A stretch of DNA of 64,000 nt, taken from positions 186,001 through 250,000 of the forward strand of contig CAWGTT010000010.1 of assembly GCA_963825645.1 (NCBI GenBank). The letters are read 5' to 3'. The notes below the pieces were generated by a model. That model saw only the letters and a list, made by a program, of their open reading frames with translations, made no database searches and was not told where the DNA came from. This document shows positions 1 through 7,437 of the stretch, one piece after another (positions within the stretch are counted from its first letter, which is position 1; every line of letters starts with the position of its first letter). Made by a program: the position numbers and the translations under genes. The stretch is from JADJPO01 sp963825645. GTDB taxonomy: Bacteria > Actinomycetota > Actinomycetes > Actinomycetales > Kineosporiaceae.

Positions 1-110
1 GCCTTCCCCCGGTGCGCACGTTCGAGGTGGACGCCCGGCTCGGCTACGCCACCCGGCGGGATGGCGATCCGGGTCGAGGACGGCGGGTGGCTGCTCTGGA
101 CGCCGACTGA
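1..110 (+). CDS. 3' fragment of an unidentified gene
   Basis: An open frame enters from the left edge and stops at TGA 108-110, giving about 35 residues that include RTFEVDARLGYATRR. Another plus-strand frame is also open here and reads MAIRVEDGGWLLW from about position 61, so either the reading frame is uncertain or the gene has a frameshift. The fragment is too short to assign to a family. The next gene converges on it from the right. The existence of a coding tail is inferred from the protein-like composition only. Confidence 0.3.
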   Translation, partial: LPPVRTFEVDARLGYATRRDGDPGRGRRVAALDAD

Positions 111-123
111 CCCTGACGCTCGG

Positions 124-852
124 TCACCTCGACTCCGGCGCGGCTCCGCTCGCTGGTCTCGTCCCCAACTCGGAGTCGGACACCAGCCGTCCGCCGGGCT
201 GGATGAAGCCGTGCTCGTAAGCGAAGATCACTAGGTGGACCCGGCTGCTGAGGCCGAGCTTCGCGAGCAGGTGACCGACGTGCGTCTTGACACTGCTCAG
301 TGCCAGATTCATCGCCGAGGCGATCTCCGAGTTGCTATGGCCCCGGGCAGCCAGGCGGAGCACAGCCAGCTCGCGCTCGGTCAGCCCCGCGAGGAGCCCG
401 GCGGCCGGTTCGACAGGGGGGAGGAGGCGCGCGTAGCGATCGAGCAGCCGTCTGGTCACCGATGGCGACAGCAGCGCGTCTCCGGCCGCGATCGTCCGGA
501 CGGCGTGAATGACATCCTCGGCAGCGGCGTCCTTGAGCAGGAACCCGCTCGCTCCAGCGCGCAGCGCCTCGACGATGTACTCGTCGAGGTTGAAGGAGGT
601 CATGACCAGGACCTTGGCAGATTCACTGGAGAATGGATCGACAACTTGCCGGGTGGCTTCGATACCGTCGATCTTCGGCATCCGGATGTCGAGCAGAGCG
701 AGGTCGGGGCGGAGCTGGTGGATGAGCTGCACGGCGTGCTGCCCGTCCGAGGCCTCGGCGATCACCGAGATGTCGGGTTCAGCCTCCAGACACGTCCGCA
801 GCGCCGACCGCATGAGCGGTTGGTCGTCTGCGATCAAGACACTGATCGTCAT
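124..852 (-). CDS. NarL/FixJ-family response regulator
   Basis: This is a two-component response regulator of 242 residues that binds DNA when phosphorylated. The receiver domain spans about residues 3-120, with the acidic pair Asp9-Asp10, the phospho-acceptor Asp55 in LALLDIRMP, and the conserved Lys in FLLKD. A LuxR-type helix-turn-helix follows at about residues 155-205 (LTERELAVLRLAARG, then SNSEIA and SVKTHV). The ATG at 852 overlaps the TGA of the upstream kinase gene (ATGA), so the two are translationally coupled and form a cognate pair. The C-terminal tail of about 20 residues after the HTH is Gly/Ser rich. The signal sensed and the target genes are unknown; the divergent secreted-protein gene at 2400 is a possible target by position only. 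Confidence 0.9.
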   Translation of the reverse strand: MTISVLIADDQPLMRSALRTCLEAEPDISVIAEASDGQHAVQLIHQLRPDLALLDIRMPKIDGIEATRQVVDPFSSESAKVLVMTSFNLDEYIVEALRAGASGFLLKDAAAEDVIHAVRTIAAGDALLSPSVTRRLLDRYARLLPPVEPAAGLLAGLTERELAVLRLAARGHSNSEIASAMNLALSSVKTHVGHLLAKLGLSSRVHLVIFAYEHGFIQPGGRLVSDSELGTRPASGAAPESR

Positions 853-2066
853 GACAGGTCGCTGCTGACCGGCAGCGTGGCGGCCACCTCGAAGCCGCCG
901 TCCGGCCTGGGGCCGACGGACAGCCGGCCGCCGAGCATGGCCACTCGTTGGCGCATACCCACAAGTCCGATTCCGGTCGCCTGTGGCTCCCCACCCTCGC
1001 CGTCGTCACAGATCCTCAGCCGAAGCCCGTCCTGGCGAAACACGACCAGCACGTGGGCCCGCGCAGGACCGGCGTGCTTGAGGACGTTTGTGAGCGCCTC
1101 CTGCACGATTCGATAAGCGTTCACGTCGACCAGCGCAGGAAGCGCCCGGGGTGTGCCCTCGATGACCAGTGTCGCCGCCAGTCCGGCGCGCTCTGCGTTC
1201 GCGAGTAGTGCGTGGATCTGGCCGAGTCCGGGATCCGGGCCGCGGTCAGCGGCCCCCGACGTGGGCTGGAGAGCGCCGAGCATCCGACGCATCTCCGTGA
1301 GCGCCTGGCGGCCGCTGACCTCGATCGTCCGCAGCGTCGGCAACCCCTTCTCGGGTTGCGATGCGAGGACTCGCTGGACGGCGGCGGCCTGGGCGACGAT
1401 GACACTGACATGGTGGGCGATGACGTCGTGTACGTCCCTGGCAATCCGGGCCTGTTCCTGTTCGATCGCCAACCGGGTGTTCATCTGTTGTTCCCGGGCG
1501 AGCTGAACCGTCCTCTCGGCCAAGAGGGCGGCCTTCGCCCGATTCAGCTGGATGCCGTGGCCCAGGCCCCAGGTGACGACGATGAACAAGAGGTAGGTCA
1601 GGATCTGGTCGTCCGTGATCGGGCCGTGCCTGGTCGCGAACAGCAGTACGACGACGACAACAAGGCCCGAGGCGGCAGCCAGTGACGGGACCATGGGCCA
1701 TGCCAGAGCCAGTGTGTACAGCGCGATCAGTGGAGCGTAGGGGATGGGGGTCGGGGCATACCCAAGGCGGTGGTAGCTGAAGAAGGCGGCAGTGGTGACC
1801 ACGAGGACAAGGAAGGGCGCACGACGCCGCCAGATCAGCGGCGCGGCACCCAGGACGAGGAGCTCCACGCCGAGGGCGTCAGGAGACCTGAACCGGACGT
1901 GACCCTGGTCTGTCTCCAACACCTGTGACGTTCGGCCCATGAGACTCGCCAGCGAGAGGCCCACCACGACGAGCGCGATCAGAACGTCGACGACCAATGA
2001 CCTCTGCGCGTCAGGCGTGCCACATGGCTGCTCCGTTGGCGCCTGCACCCCGGCCGGTGCCGGCAT
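849..2066 (-). CDS. Sensor histidine kinase, HisKA_3 (DesK/NarX) type
   Basis: This is the membrane sensor kinase partner of the response regulator at 124-852. From ATG 2066 it is 405 residues. The N-terminal half holds several hydrophobic segments with short loops (SLVVDVLIALVVV, then VVVVVLLFATR), typical of a multi-pass sensor with little extracytoplasmic domain. The dimerisation/phosphotransfer helix contains the His of RDVHDVIAHHVSVIVAQ. The ATPase domain shows an N box (YRIVQEALTNVLKHAG) and a glycine box (GIGLVGMRQRV). The frame stays open up to 2240, but the extra residues are Arg-rich and lack membrane character, so I place the start at MPAPAGVQ (2066), with GTG 2072 as an alternative. 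The gene ends in a 4-bp ATGA overlap with the regulator. Confidence 0.87.
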   Translation of the reverse strand: MPAPAGVQAPTEQPCGTPDAQRSLVVDVLIALVVVGLSLASLMGRTSQVLETDQGHVRFRSPDALGVELLVLGAAPLIWRRRAPFLVLVVTTAAFFSYHRLGYAPTPIPYAPLIALYTLALAWPMVPSLAAASGLVVVVVLLFATRHGPITDDQILTYLLFIVVTWGLGHGIQLNRAKAALLAERTVQLAREQQMNTRLAIEQEQARIARDVHDVIAHHVSVIVAQAAAVQRVLASQPEKGLPTLRTIEVSGRQALTEMRRMLGALQPTSGAADRGPDPGLGQIHALLANAERAGLAATLVIEGTPRALPALVDVNAYRIVQEALTNVLKHAGPARAHVLVVFRQDGLRLRICDDGEGGEPQATGIGLVGMRQRVAMLGGRLSVGPRPDGGFEVAATLPVSSDLS

Positions 2067-2399
2067 GATCACCGATAGCGGCCAGGCCTGATAACCGAAC
2101 CGAGGTCGCCAACGGCTGGAGGTAAGGCGATTCCGCCGGGAGCGGAAGTAGTCACCGTAGGGATGACGTGACATGACCTCCGGTACCGCCCGAAGGGACC
2201 TACGGCTGTAGGCGAACCTAGGCGCGCGGTGGACGACCAACCGGCTGCACCTCCCCTAGGCTTTCGACCGCAAGCCTACGTTAAGGCGGTGGGCGGTTCT
2301 TGGGACTTCTCTTAATTCTTCGGAGGGAAGCGCAAGATACGCGCTTCCCCATCGCCGCTGCTGCCAGATCGTGACCGTGCGCCTCAGGAGGTTCACAAT
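2067..2399. promoter_or_regulatory. Divergent intergenic region with a 5'-leader hairpin
   Basis: This stretch separates the minus-strand kinase from the plus-strand secreted-protein gene and should hold both promoters. I see no convincing -35/-10 pair. A perfect 9-bp hairpin, GGGAAGCGC (2325-2333) with GCGCTTCCC (2341-2349) and a 7-nt loop, lies about 37 nt before the AGGAGG ribosome site (2386-2391) of the gene at 2400. It is either a leader structure or a terminator for an upstream transcript. An open frame also runs into this region from the kinase gene but does not look coding. Confidence 0.4.
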
Positions 2400-3251
2400 A
2401 TGTGGAGTCATCGCGTAGGACGGGCGGCCATCGGTGCGTTGGCGACCCTACTGTTCCTGGCGCCGGGCGCTACCGGTGCTGCCGCGGCGGAAGGCAAGAG
2501 CGGCCGGTTCCACGACCCGACCGATACCGATGCCCGCTACTTCCCGCTGAAGCCGGGGCAGCAGTTCGTCTACGAGGGCACGGTCACCGACGCGGAGGGC
2601 AGCACCAAGCACACCGTGATCTTCACGGTCACCGACCTGGTCAAGAAGATCAACGGGGTCAGGTCCCGAGTGATCTGGGACCAGGACCTCAGCGACGGCG
2701 AGCTGGCCGAGGAAGAGCTCGCCTTCATGGCTCAGGACGACGCGGACAATGTCTGGACCATGGGCGAGTACCCCGAAGAGTTTGAGAACGGTGAGTTCGT
2801 CGGCGCCCCCAGCACGTGGATCTCCGGTGTGCGCCGGGCCAAGGCGGGTGTTCTCGTGCCCGGGCACCCGAAGACCGGCACACCGTCGTTCGTCCAGGGT
2901 CGGGCGCCGGCGGTCGAGTTCTACGACGTCGCCAAGGTGAAGGAGAAGGGCCGGCGGGTGTGCGTGCCGGTGGGCTGCTACTCCCGCGTCGTGGTCATCG
3001 AGGAGTGGAACCCGACGGCTCCCGGGGACGGCAAGCAGCTCAAGTACTACGCCCCCCGGGTCGGGCTGATCAGGATCGACGCCGTCGGCGGCGACGCCCA
3101 GGAAGTGCTGGTAGCCACCAAGATCCGACACCTCGGACCCACCGGGTTGCGGAAAGCACGCGCCGAGGCACTGCGGCTGGAGAAGCGCGCCTACAAGATC
3201 TCGCGCGACTACGCCAAGACCCCACCGGCGCGGCGCGATCGATGCCGCTGA
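2400..3251 (+). CDS. Secreted protein of unknown function
   Basis: This 283-residue protein begins with a Sec signal peptide: a short basic start (MWSHRVGRAA), a hydrophobic core (ALATLLFLAPG) and an Ala-rich cleavage region at about residues 28-31. The mature part starts with RFHDPTDTDARYFPLKPGQ, followed by a beta-rich body (FVYEGTV, KHTVIFTVTDLV, SRVIWDQDLSDG). I recognise this as a common actinobacterial exported protein type with no assigned activity. One Cys pair (RRVCVPVGCYSRV, about residues 190-200) could form a disulfide. AGGAGG at 2386-2391 with an 8-nt spacer fixes the ATG. It is divergent from the two-component system and may respond to it. No catalytic motif is visible. Confidence 0.75.
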   Translation: MWSHRVGRAAIGALATLLFLAPGATGAAAAEGKSGRFHDPTDTDARYFPLKPGQQFVYEGTVTDAEGSTKHTVIFTVTDLVKKINGVRSRVIWDQDLSDGELAEEELAFMAQDDADNVWTMGEYPEEFENGEFVGAPSTWISGVRRAKAGVLVPGHPKTGTPSFVQGRAPAVEFYDVAKVKEKGRRVCVPVGCYSRVVVIEEWNPTAPGDGKQLKYYAPRVGLIRIDAVGGDAQEVLVATKIRHLGPTGLRKARAEALRLEKRAYKISRDYAKTPPARRDRCR

Positions 3252-3316
3252 CGGATCCGTCGGCAGCTGCGAGGCCGACCGTCCAGGGGCGTGCTGACTC
3301 CTTCGAGAGCGGTAGC

Positions 3317-3812
3317 CCGATGAACCGGCCGACCAGTTCGCCGTGGTTGTGCCTCGCGCCGGTGACGCTGTAGGCCCGCCGGGGTTGGCTCGCGCCGTTG
3401 CGCAGTCGGCTCCGGCGGGCCTGCGTCGACCGGGCACGACCCGCCAGAACCTTCACCCGCTCAGGCTGCGCCGGCGGGGCGCCACTTCCGGCCGCCGTTC
3501 GTGTCGCCACCGACGAGCCCACCACCCTCGACCTGCTTGGCGCTGCCCTGCAGGCTGAACCCGTTCGCCCGCAACAGCTTCCCGACCGTGTCACCGCTGC
3601 ACCCGGCGCCCAGCCCGGGTGAGTTCGCAGCCAGTTTGCGCACCGACAGCAGCCCCGGGTCGGCCTCCGCGACTGGGACGCACCCGACGCCCGCGCGACC
3701 GCGACGATCCCGCCATGCCCCAACGCCCGCGCCTCGCCAGCGAGTACCAGCCGGGCCATGATGACCACAGGTCCGATGAACCAGCCGACCAGTTCGCCGT
3801 GGTGATGCTTCG
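3317..3812. repeat. Two copies of a ~40-bp direct repeat bracketing a transposase remnant
   Basis: Positions 3317-3356 and 3773-3812 match over about 40 bp with four differences; both contain GACCAGTTCGCCGTGGT. On the minus strand each copy reads through a His/Asn-His-Gly-Glu-Leu-Val-Gly segment. The copies lie at either side of the ISAzo13-like remnant. They could be duplicated ends of a mobile element or two pieces of a broken gene; the sequence alone does not decide. Confidence 0.5.
3461..3768 (-). pseudogene. ISAzo13-family transposase remnant
   Basis: Two minus-strand frames together resemble the N-terminal third of an ISAzo13-type (DDE) transposase. The first piece (about 3768-3670) reads ARLVLAGEARALGHGGI followed by VAVARASGAS. 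The second, in another frame (about 3643-3510), reads VRKLAANSPGLG and then DTVGKLLRANGFSLQGSAK, which corresponds to the family helix-turn-helix/linker ending in GFSLQ.N.K..EG. The frame change between them and the absence of any catalytic DDE region in the remaining bases show that it is dead. No clear terminal inverted repeats are left. It lies 3' of the RND efflux operon and marks this block as an insertion-prone region. Confidence 0.65.
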
Positions 3813-3827
3813 CTCCGTGCGGCGCTG

Positions 3828-6800
3828 TCAGCCTGCCGGGACCAGCTCGCGCTCCTGCGCTGTCGGCGCCGCCGGTGGCGGTCCCTGCTGCGGCCGGCCG
3901 AACCGGAGGTACAGGGAGGGCAGGACGAACAGGTTCAACAGGGTGGAGGTCACCAGCCCGCCCAGGATCACGATCGCCAATGGATACTCGATCTCCTGGC
4001 CGGGACGATCACCCAGGAGGACCAGCGGAACCAGGGCCAGCCCGGCCGCCAGCGTCGTCATCAGGATCGGCGACAACCGCTCACGAGCACCCCGCATGAC
4101 CAGGCCCGGACCGAAGGTCTCTCCCTCCTCCCGCTCCAGATGCTGGCAGTGGTTGATCAGCAGGATGCCGTTGCGGGCGCTCAGGCCGAAGACGGTGAAG
4201 AACCCGACGAGGGAACCCAGCGACACCACCCCACCCGTCGCCCAGGCGGCGATGACACCGCCCACGAGCGCCATCGGGAGGGTGAGCAGGACCAGCCAGG
4301 CCAGTCGCCACCTGCCGAACGCAGCCTGCAGGAGCAGCAGGATGACCAGCACAGCGATCCCTGCCGTGATCCGCAGCTGTCGGTCGGCGGCCTCCCGCTG
4401 CGCGTACTCCCCGAGCAGGGTGACGTGGAAGCCTGCGGGATAGGTAGCCGTCTCAAGCCTCTCCCGGATCTCCTCGACGACCGAGCCGATGGCCCGCCCC
4501 TCCACCTCGGCGCCGACGTCCAGGTAACGCGAGTCCGCCTCGCGGTTGATCGCGTTCGGGCTCGCGGTCACCTGAACGGTCGCCACGTCACCGAGCCGGA
4601 CCTTCTGCCCGGAGGGCGTGTCGATCGGCATGTCGGCCAGCAGCTGCGGGTTGTTCCGGCTCTCCGGCGTGCTCCAGACCACGACGTCGTAGGCCTTGCC
4701 GTCCCGGAAGATGTCCCCGACCTCCTCCCCGGCCACGAGCGTGGCGGCGGCCCGCCGGATGTCACCCGGCTTTAGCCCGTAGGTACCCGCCCTGTCCAGG
4801 TCGGCCTTGACCTCGAGCTGCGGCATGTCCGTCGAGACGGTGGTCTGTTCGTCGACGACCCCGTCGATGTCGCCGATGATCCCCTTGATCTCCTCGGCCT
4901 TCTCACGCAACAGCGTGAGGTCGTCGCCGTAGACCCGCAGCACGATCGGCTCCCCGGCGCCGGAGGCGACCTCGCCGACCCGCTCCTTGAGGTAGGTCTT
5001 CACGTCGCGGAAAAGCCCGGGGTAGGTCGCCACGACCGCCTTGATCTCCTCGATGGTGGCGTCGTAGTCGGCGGACGGGTCGACGCTGATCCAGTTCTCG
5101 CCGAAGTTCACCCCGTAGATCTCATCGGACTGCATCGCCTGCCCGATGTGAGTACCGAAGTTGCGGACACCGGGGATCGCACGCAGGTCGGCGCTGACCA
5201 GCTGCATGGTCCGCTCCATCTCCTCCGTCGTGGTCCCCGGCTGGGCGACCCAGTGCATCAGGAAGTCCCGTTCCTTGAACGACGGGAACAGCGACTGGCC
5301 CAGGCGCGGCACGATCAGCAGACCGACCAGGCTCACCACGGCGACCACGGCGTAGGCAGGCCCCGGCCGGATGATCAGCCTGGACAGCCCCCGGGCGTAA
5401 CCGGTCTGAAGACCGCGCACTACCGGCGACTCCCGCCTCTCGATGGGCGCCTTGCGCAGGAGGATCAGGCACAGGGCAGGGGTGATCGTCAACGCCACGA
5501 CCAGCGACGCGGCGATGGCGAGGGTGTACGACACGACGAGGGGCTGGAAGAAGGCCCCGGTCAGCCCCTGCAGCAGGAAGATCGGCACGCTGGCCGCGAT
5601 GATGATCAGGGTGGCGTAGATGATCGGGCTGCGGACCTCCAGCGAGGCTTCCAGGATGATCGAGGAGGTGGAGCGGTCGCTGCCAGCTCTACGGTGCTGG
5701 CGCAGCCGGCGCACGATGTTCTCCACATCGATGATGGCGTCGTCCACCACGGCCCCGAGCGCGATCACCAACCCGGCGAGCGTCATGGTGTTGATCGTGT
5801 CGCCACGCCAGTAGAGCACCAGCATGGCGGCCATCAGCGACAGCGGGATGGTCAGCACGCTGATCAGGGCCACGCGCCATTCGAACAGGAACAGCCCCAG
5901 GATCACCACGACCAGCAGGAACCCGAGGACCAGAGCCTCGGTCAGGTTCTCGATAGCGATCTCGATGAAGCTGGCCTGCTGGAAGATGGTGGTGTCGAAC
6001 TGGATCCCCGGCAGCCCGGGCTCGAGGGAGCGGATCGCCTCCTCCACCCCGCGGGTCAGATCCAGCGTGTTCGCCCACGGCAGCTTCTCCACCACGAGCA
6101 GCAACCCCGGGCCGTCGTTGATGACCGCACTGCCGATCAGCGGCGGGTAGTCCTCCTTGAGGGTCGCCACGTCCGCGAGCTTGGCGTAGCCGCCGTCGGT
6201 CTTGGGGACGGTGACCTCGCCCAGGTCGGCCGGGGTGACCACCGGCAGGACGTGGCGCACGCCCACGCGCTGGTTCGGCGTCTCCACCATGCCGCCGGTG
6301 CCGATCACCGACCCGTTGGAGAACCGCAGCAGACCGGAGTCGACGGCCTCGGCCGTCACCTCCATCACGTCGTCCAGGGCGACCTGCGCAGCGGCCATCC
6401 GGTCGGGCTCGACCTGGACGGTCATCATCTGGATCCGCTCGTTCCACATGGCGACGTTGGCCACGCCGGGCACCTGGAGCAGCCGGGCACGGACCGTCCA
6501 GTAGGCCGTCATGGACATCTCCATGACCGTGTACCGGTCCGAGGTCATCCCGATCTTCACCGCACGGCTGGTGGCGGACAGCGGCGCGAGGATGACCGGT
6601 GGCGCCGCCCAGGTGGGCAGGCTCGGAGCGACCTCCGCCAGTCGTTCCTGGACGAGCTGGCGCGCCCGCAGCTGGTCGGTGTCCTGGGTGAAGATCAGCT
6701 TGATCGACGACAGCTGGTGCACCGACTTGGACCGCATCTGGTCCAGCCCGGGGATGCCGTTGAGCGCCTGCTCCAGGGGGACCGTGACGAGAGACTCGAC

Positions 6801-7004
6801 GTCGGCCGTGGTCAGGCCCACGGCCTGGGTCTGGATCTCCACCCGGGGCGGGGCGAACTCGGGGAAGACGTCGACCCGCATGGCCCCCAGGGTGTTGGCG
6901 CTCAGGACCATCATCGCCAGACCGACCGCCACGACGATGTAGCGGAAGCGAAGACTGGCCTGGACGACGCCGCGCAGTAACGTCTGCCGGCCGCCCACGG
7001 TCAT
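3828..7004 (-). CDS. HME-RND heavy-metal efflux permease (CusA/CzcA type)
   Basis: This is a 1058-residue resistance-nodulation-division transporter of full family length, predicted to have 12 membrane helices and two large extracytoplasmic loops. The first helix (IVVAVGLAMMVLSANTLG) is followed by the family signature FPEFAPPRVEIQTQAVGLT (about residues 40-60). The TM4 proton-relay region VVDDAIIDVENIV, with Asp, Asp and Glu (about residues 410-425), matches the charged motif of CzcA/CusA pumps that move divalent or monovalent metals. The second loop starts with RDFLMHWVAQPGTTTEEME. The gene overlaps the upstream lipoprotein gene by 4 bp. An actinomycete has no canonical outer membrane, so a full tripartite export path is doubtful and the substrate is not predictable. 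It is the last gene of the operon, followed by transposase debris. Confidence 0.85.
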   Translation of the reverse strand: MTVGGRQTLLRGVVQASLRFRYIVVAVGLAMMVLSANTLGAMRVDVFPEFAPPRVEIQTQAVGLTTADVESLVTVPLEQALNGIPGLDQMRSKSVHQLSSIKLIFTQDTDQLRARQLVQERLAEVAPSLPTWAAPPVILAPLSATSRAVKIGMTSDRYTVMEMSMTAYWTVRARLLQVPGVANVAMWNERIQMMTVQVEPDRMAAAQVALDDVMEVTAEAVDSGLLRFSNGSVIGTGGMVETPNQRVGVRHVLPVVTPADLGEVTVPKTDGGYAKLADVATLKEDYPPLIGSAVINDGPGLLLVVEKLPWANTLDLTRGVEEAIRSLEPGLPGIQFDTTIFQQASFIEIAIENLTEALVLGFLLVVVILGLFLFEWRVALISVLTIPLSLMAAMLVLYWRGDTINTMTLAGLVIALGAVVDDAIIDVENIVRRLRQHRRAGSDRSTSSIILEASLEVRSPIIYATLIIIAASVPIFLLQGLTGAFFQPLVVSYTLAIAASLVVALTITPALCLILLRKAPIERRESPVVRGLQTGYARGLSRLIIRPGPAYAVVAVVSLVGLLIVPRLGQSLFPSFKERDFLMHWVAQPGTTTEEMERTMQLVSADLRAIPGVRNFGTHIGQAMQSDEIYGVNFGENWISVDPSADYDATIEEIKAVVATYPGLFRDVKTYLKERVGEVASGAGEPIVLRVYGDDLTLLREKAEEIKGIIGDIDGVVDEQTTVSTDMPQLEVKADLDRAGTYGLKPGDIRRAAATLVAGEEVGDIFRDGKAYDVVVWSTPESRNNPQLLADMPIDTPSGQKVRLGDVATVQVTASPNAINREADSRYLDVGAEVEGRAIGSVVEEIRERLETATYPAGFHVTLLGEYAQREAADRQLRITAGIAVLVILLLLQAAFGRWRLAWLVLLTLPMALVGGVIAAWATGGVVSLGSLVGFFTVFGLSARNGILLINHCQHLEREEGETFGPGLVMRGARERLSPILMTTLAAGLALVPLVLLGDRPGQEIEYPLAIVILGGLVTSTLLNLFVLPSLYLRFGRPQQGPPPAAPTAQERELVPAG

Positions 7005-7435
7005 GCCCCTAGCCCGGCCTCGGCACCGATCAGCTCGGCGGTGCCGACGGTGACGACAACCGTTCCGACTGCCGGGCCCGAGGACAGCCGGGCGACGTCG
7101 CCGTCGATGCCGACGACCTCTACCTTGGCGCGTACGAAGGTGTTAGCCGAGGGGTTGGTGAACACCCAGGTGTCGCCGTTCTCGTCATAGATGACGGACC
7201 CGAACGGGACGGTCAGACCGGCACCACCGGCAGCTGCGCGTACCGTATCCGTGGCCAGCTGGAGGCGCTGGGCACCGATCTCGCTGAGCGTGATCTTCTT
7301 GACGTCGGAGCCGGCCACCTCCTCCACGGTCGCGGCCGGGTCACCCTCGCTACTCGAATCGGAGGTGGCGGCGCATCCACCCGTCGCCAGCACTGCGGCC
7401 ACCACCGCCACCGCGATCCGAACTCGGTTCGACAT
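7001..7435 (-). CDS. Small lipoprotein, truncated RND periplasmic-adaptor-like
   Basis: This 144-residue lipoprotein has a signal sequence ending in the lipobox ATGGC (Cys about residue 22). The mature part contains GLTVPFGSVIYDENGDTWVF, the beta-barrel/membrane-proximal element of CusB/CzcB adaptors, and ends with VVVTVGTAELIGAEAGLGA, matching the last segment of those adaptors. The alpha-hairpin and lipoyl domains of a normal adaptor (about 350-400 residues) are absent, so only the membrane-proximal cap remains. It sits between two RND genes, 2 bp after the stop of the first and overlapping the start of the second by 4 bp, which supports a partner role anchored on the outer face of the cytoplasmic membrane. 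Confidence 0.65.
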   Translation of the reverse strand: MSNRVRIAVAVVAAVLATGGCAATSDSSSEGDPAATVEEVAGSDVKKITLSEIGAQRLQLATDTVRAAAGGAGLTVPFGSVIYDENGDTWVFTNPSANTFVRAKVEVVGIDGDVARLSSGPAVGTVVVTVGTAELIGAEAGLGA

Positions 7436-7437
7436 TG

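Noticed and set aside
5148..6980. Plus-strand open frame of 610 codons opposite the RND gene
   Set aside because: Its sequence is His/Gln/Arg/Asp-rich with no family resemblance, and the minus strand carries a clear RND transporter. Long antisense frames are expected in GC-rich coding DNA.
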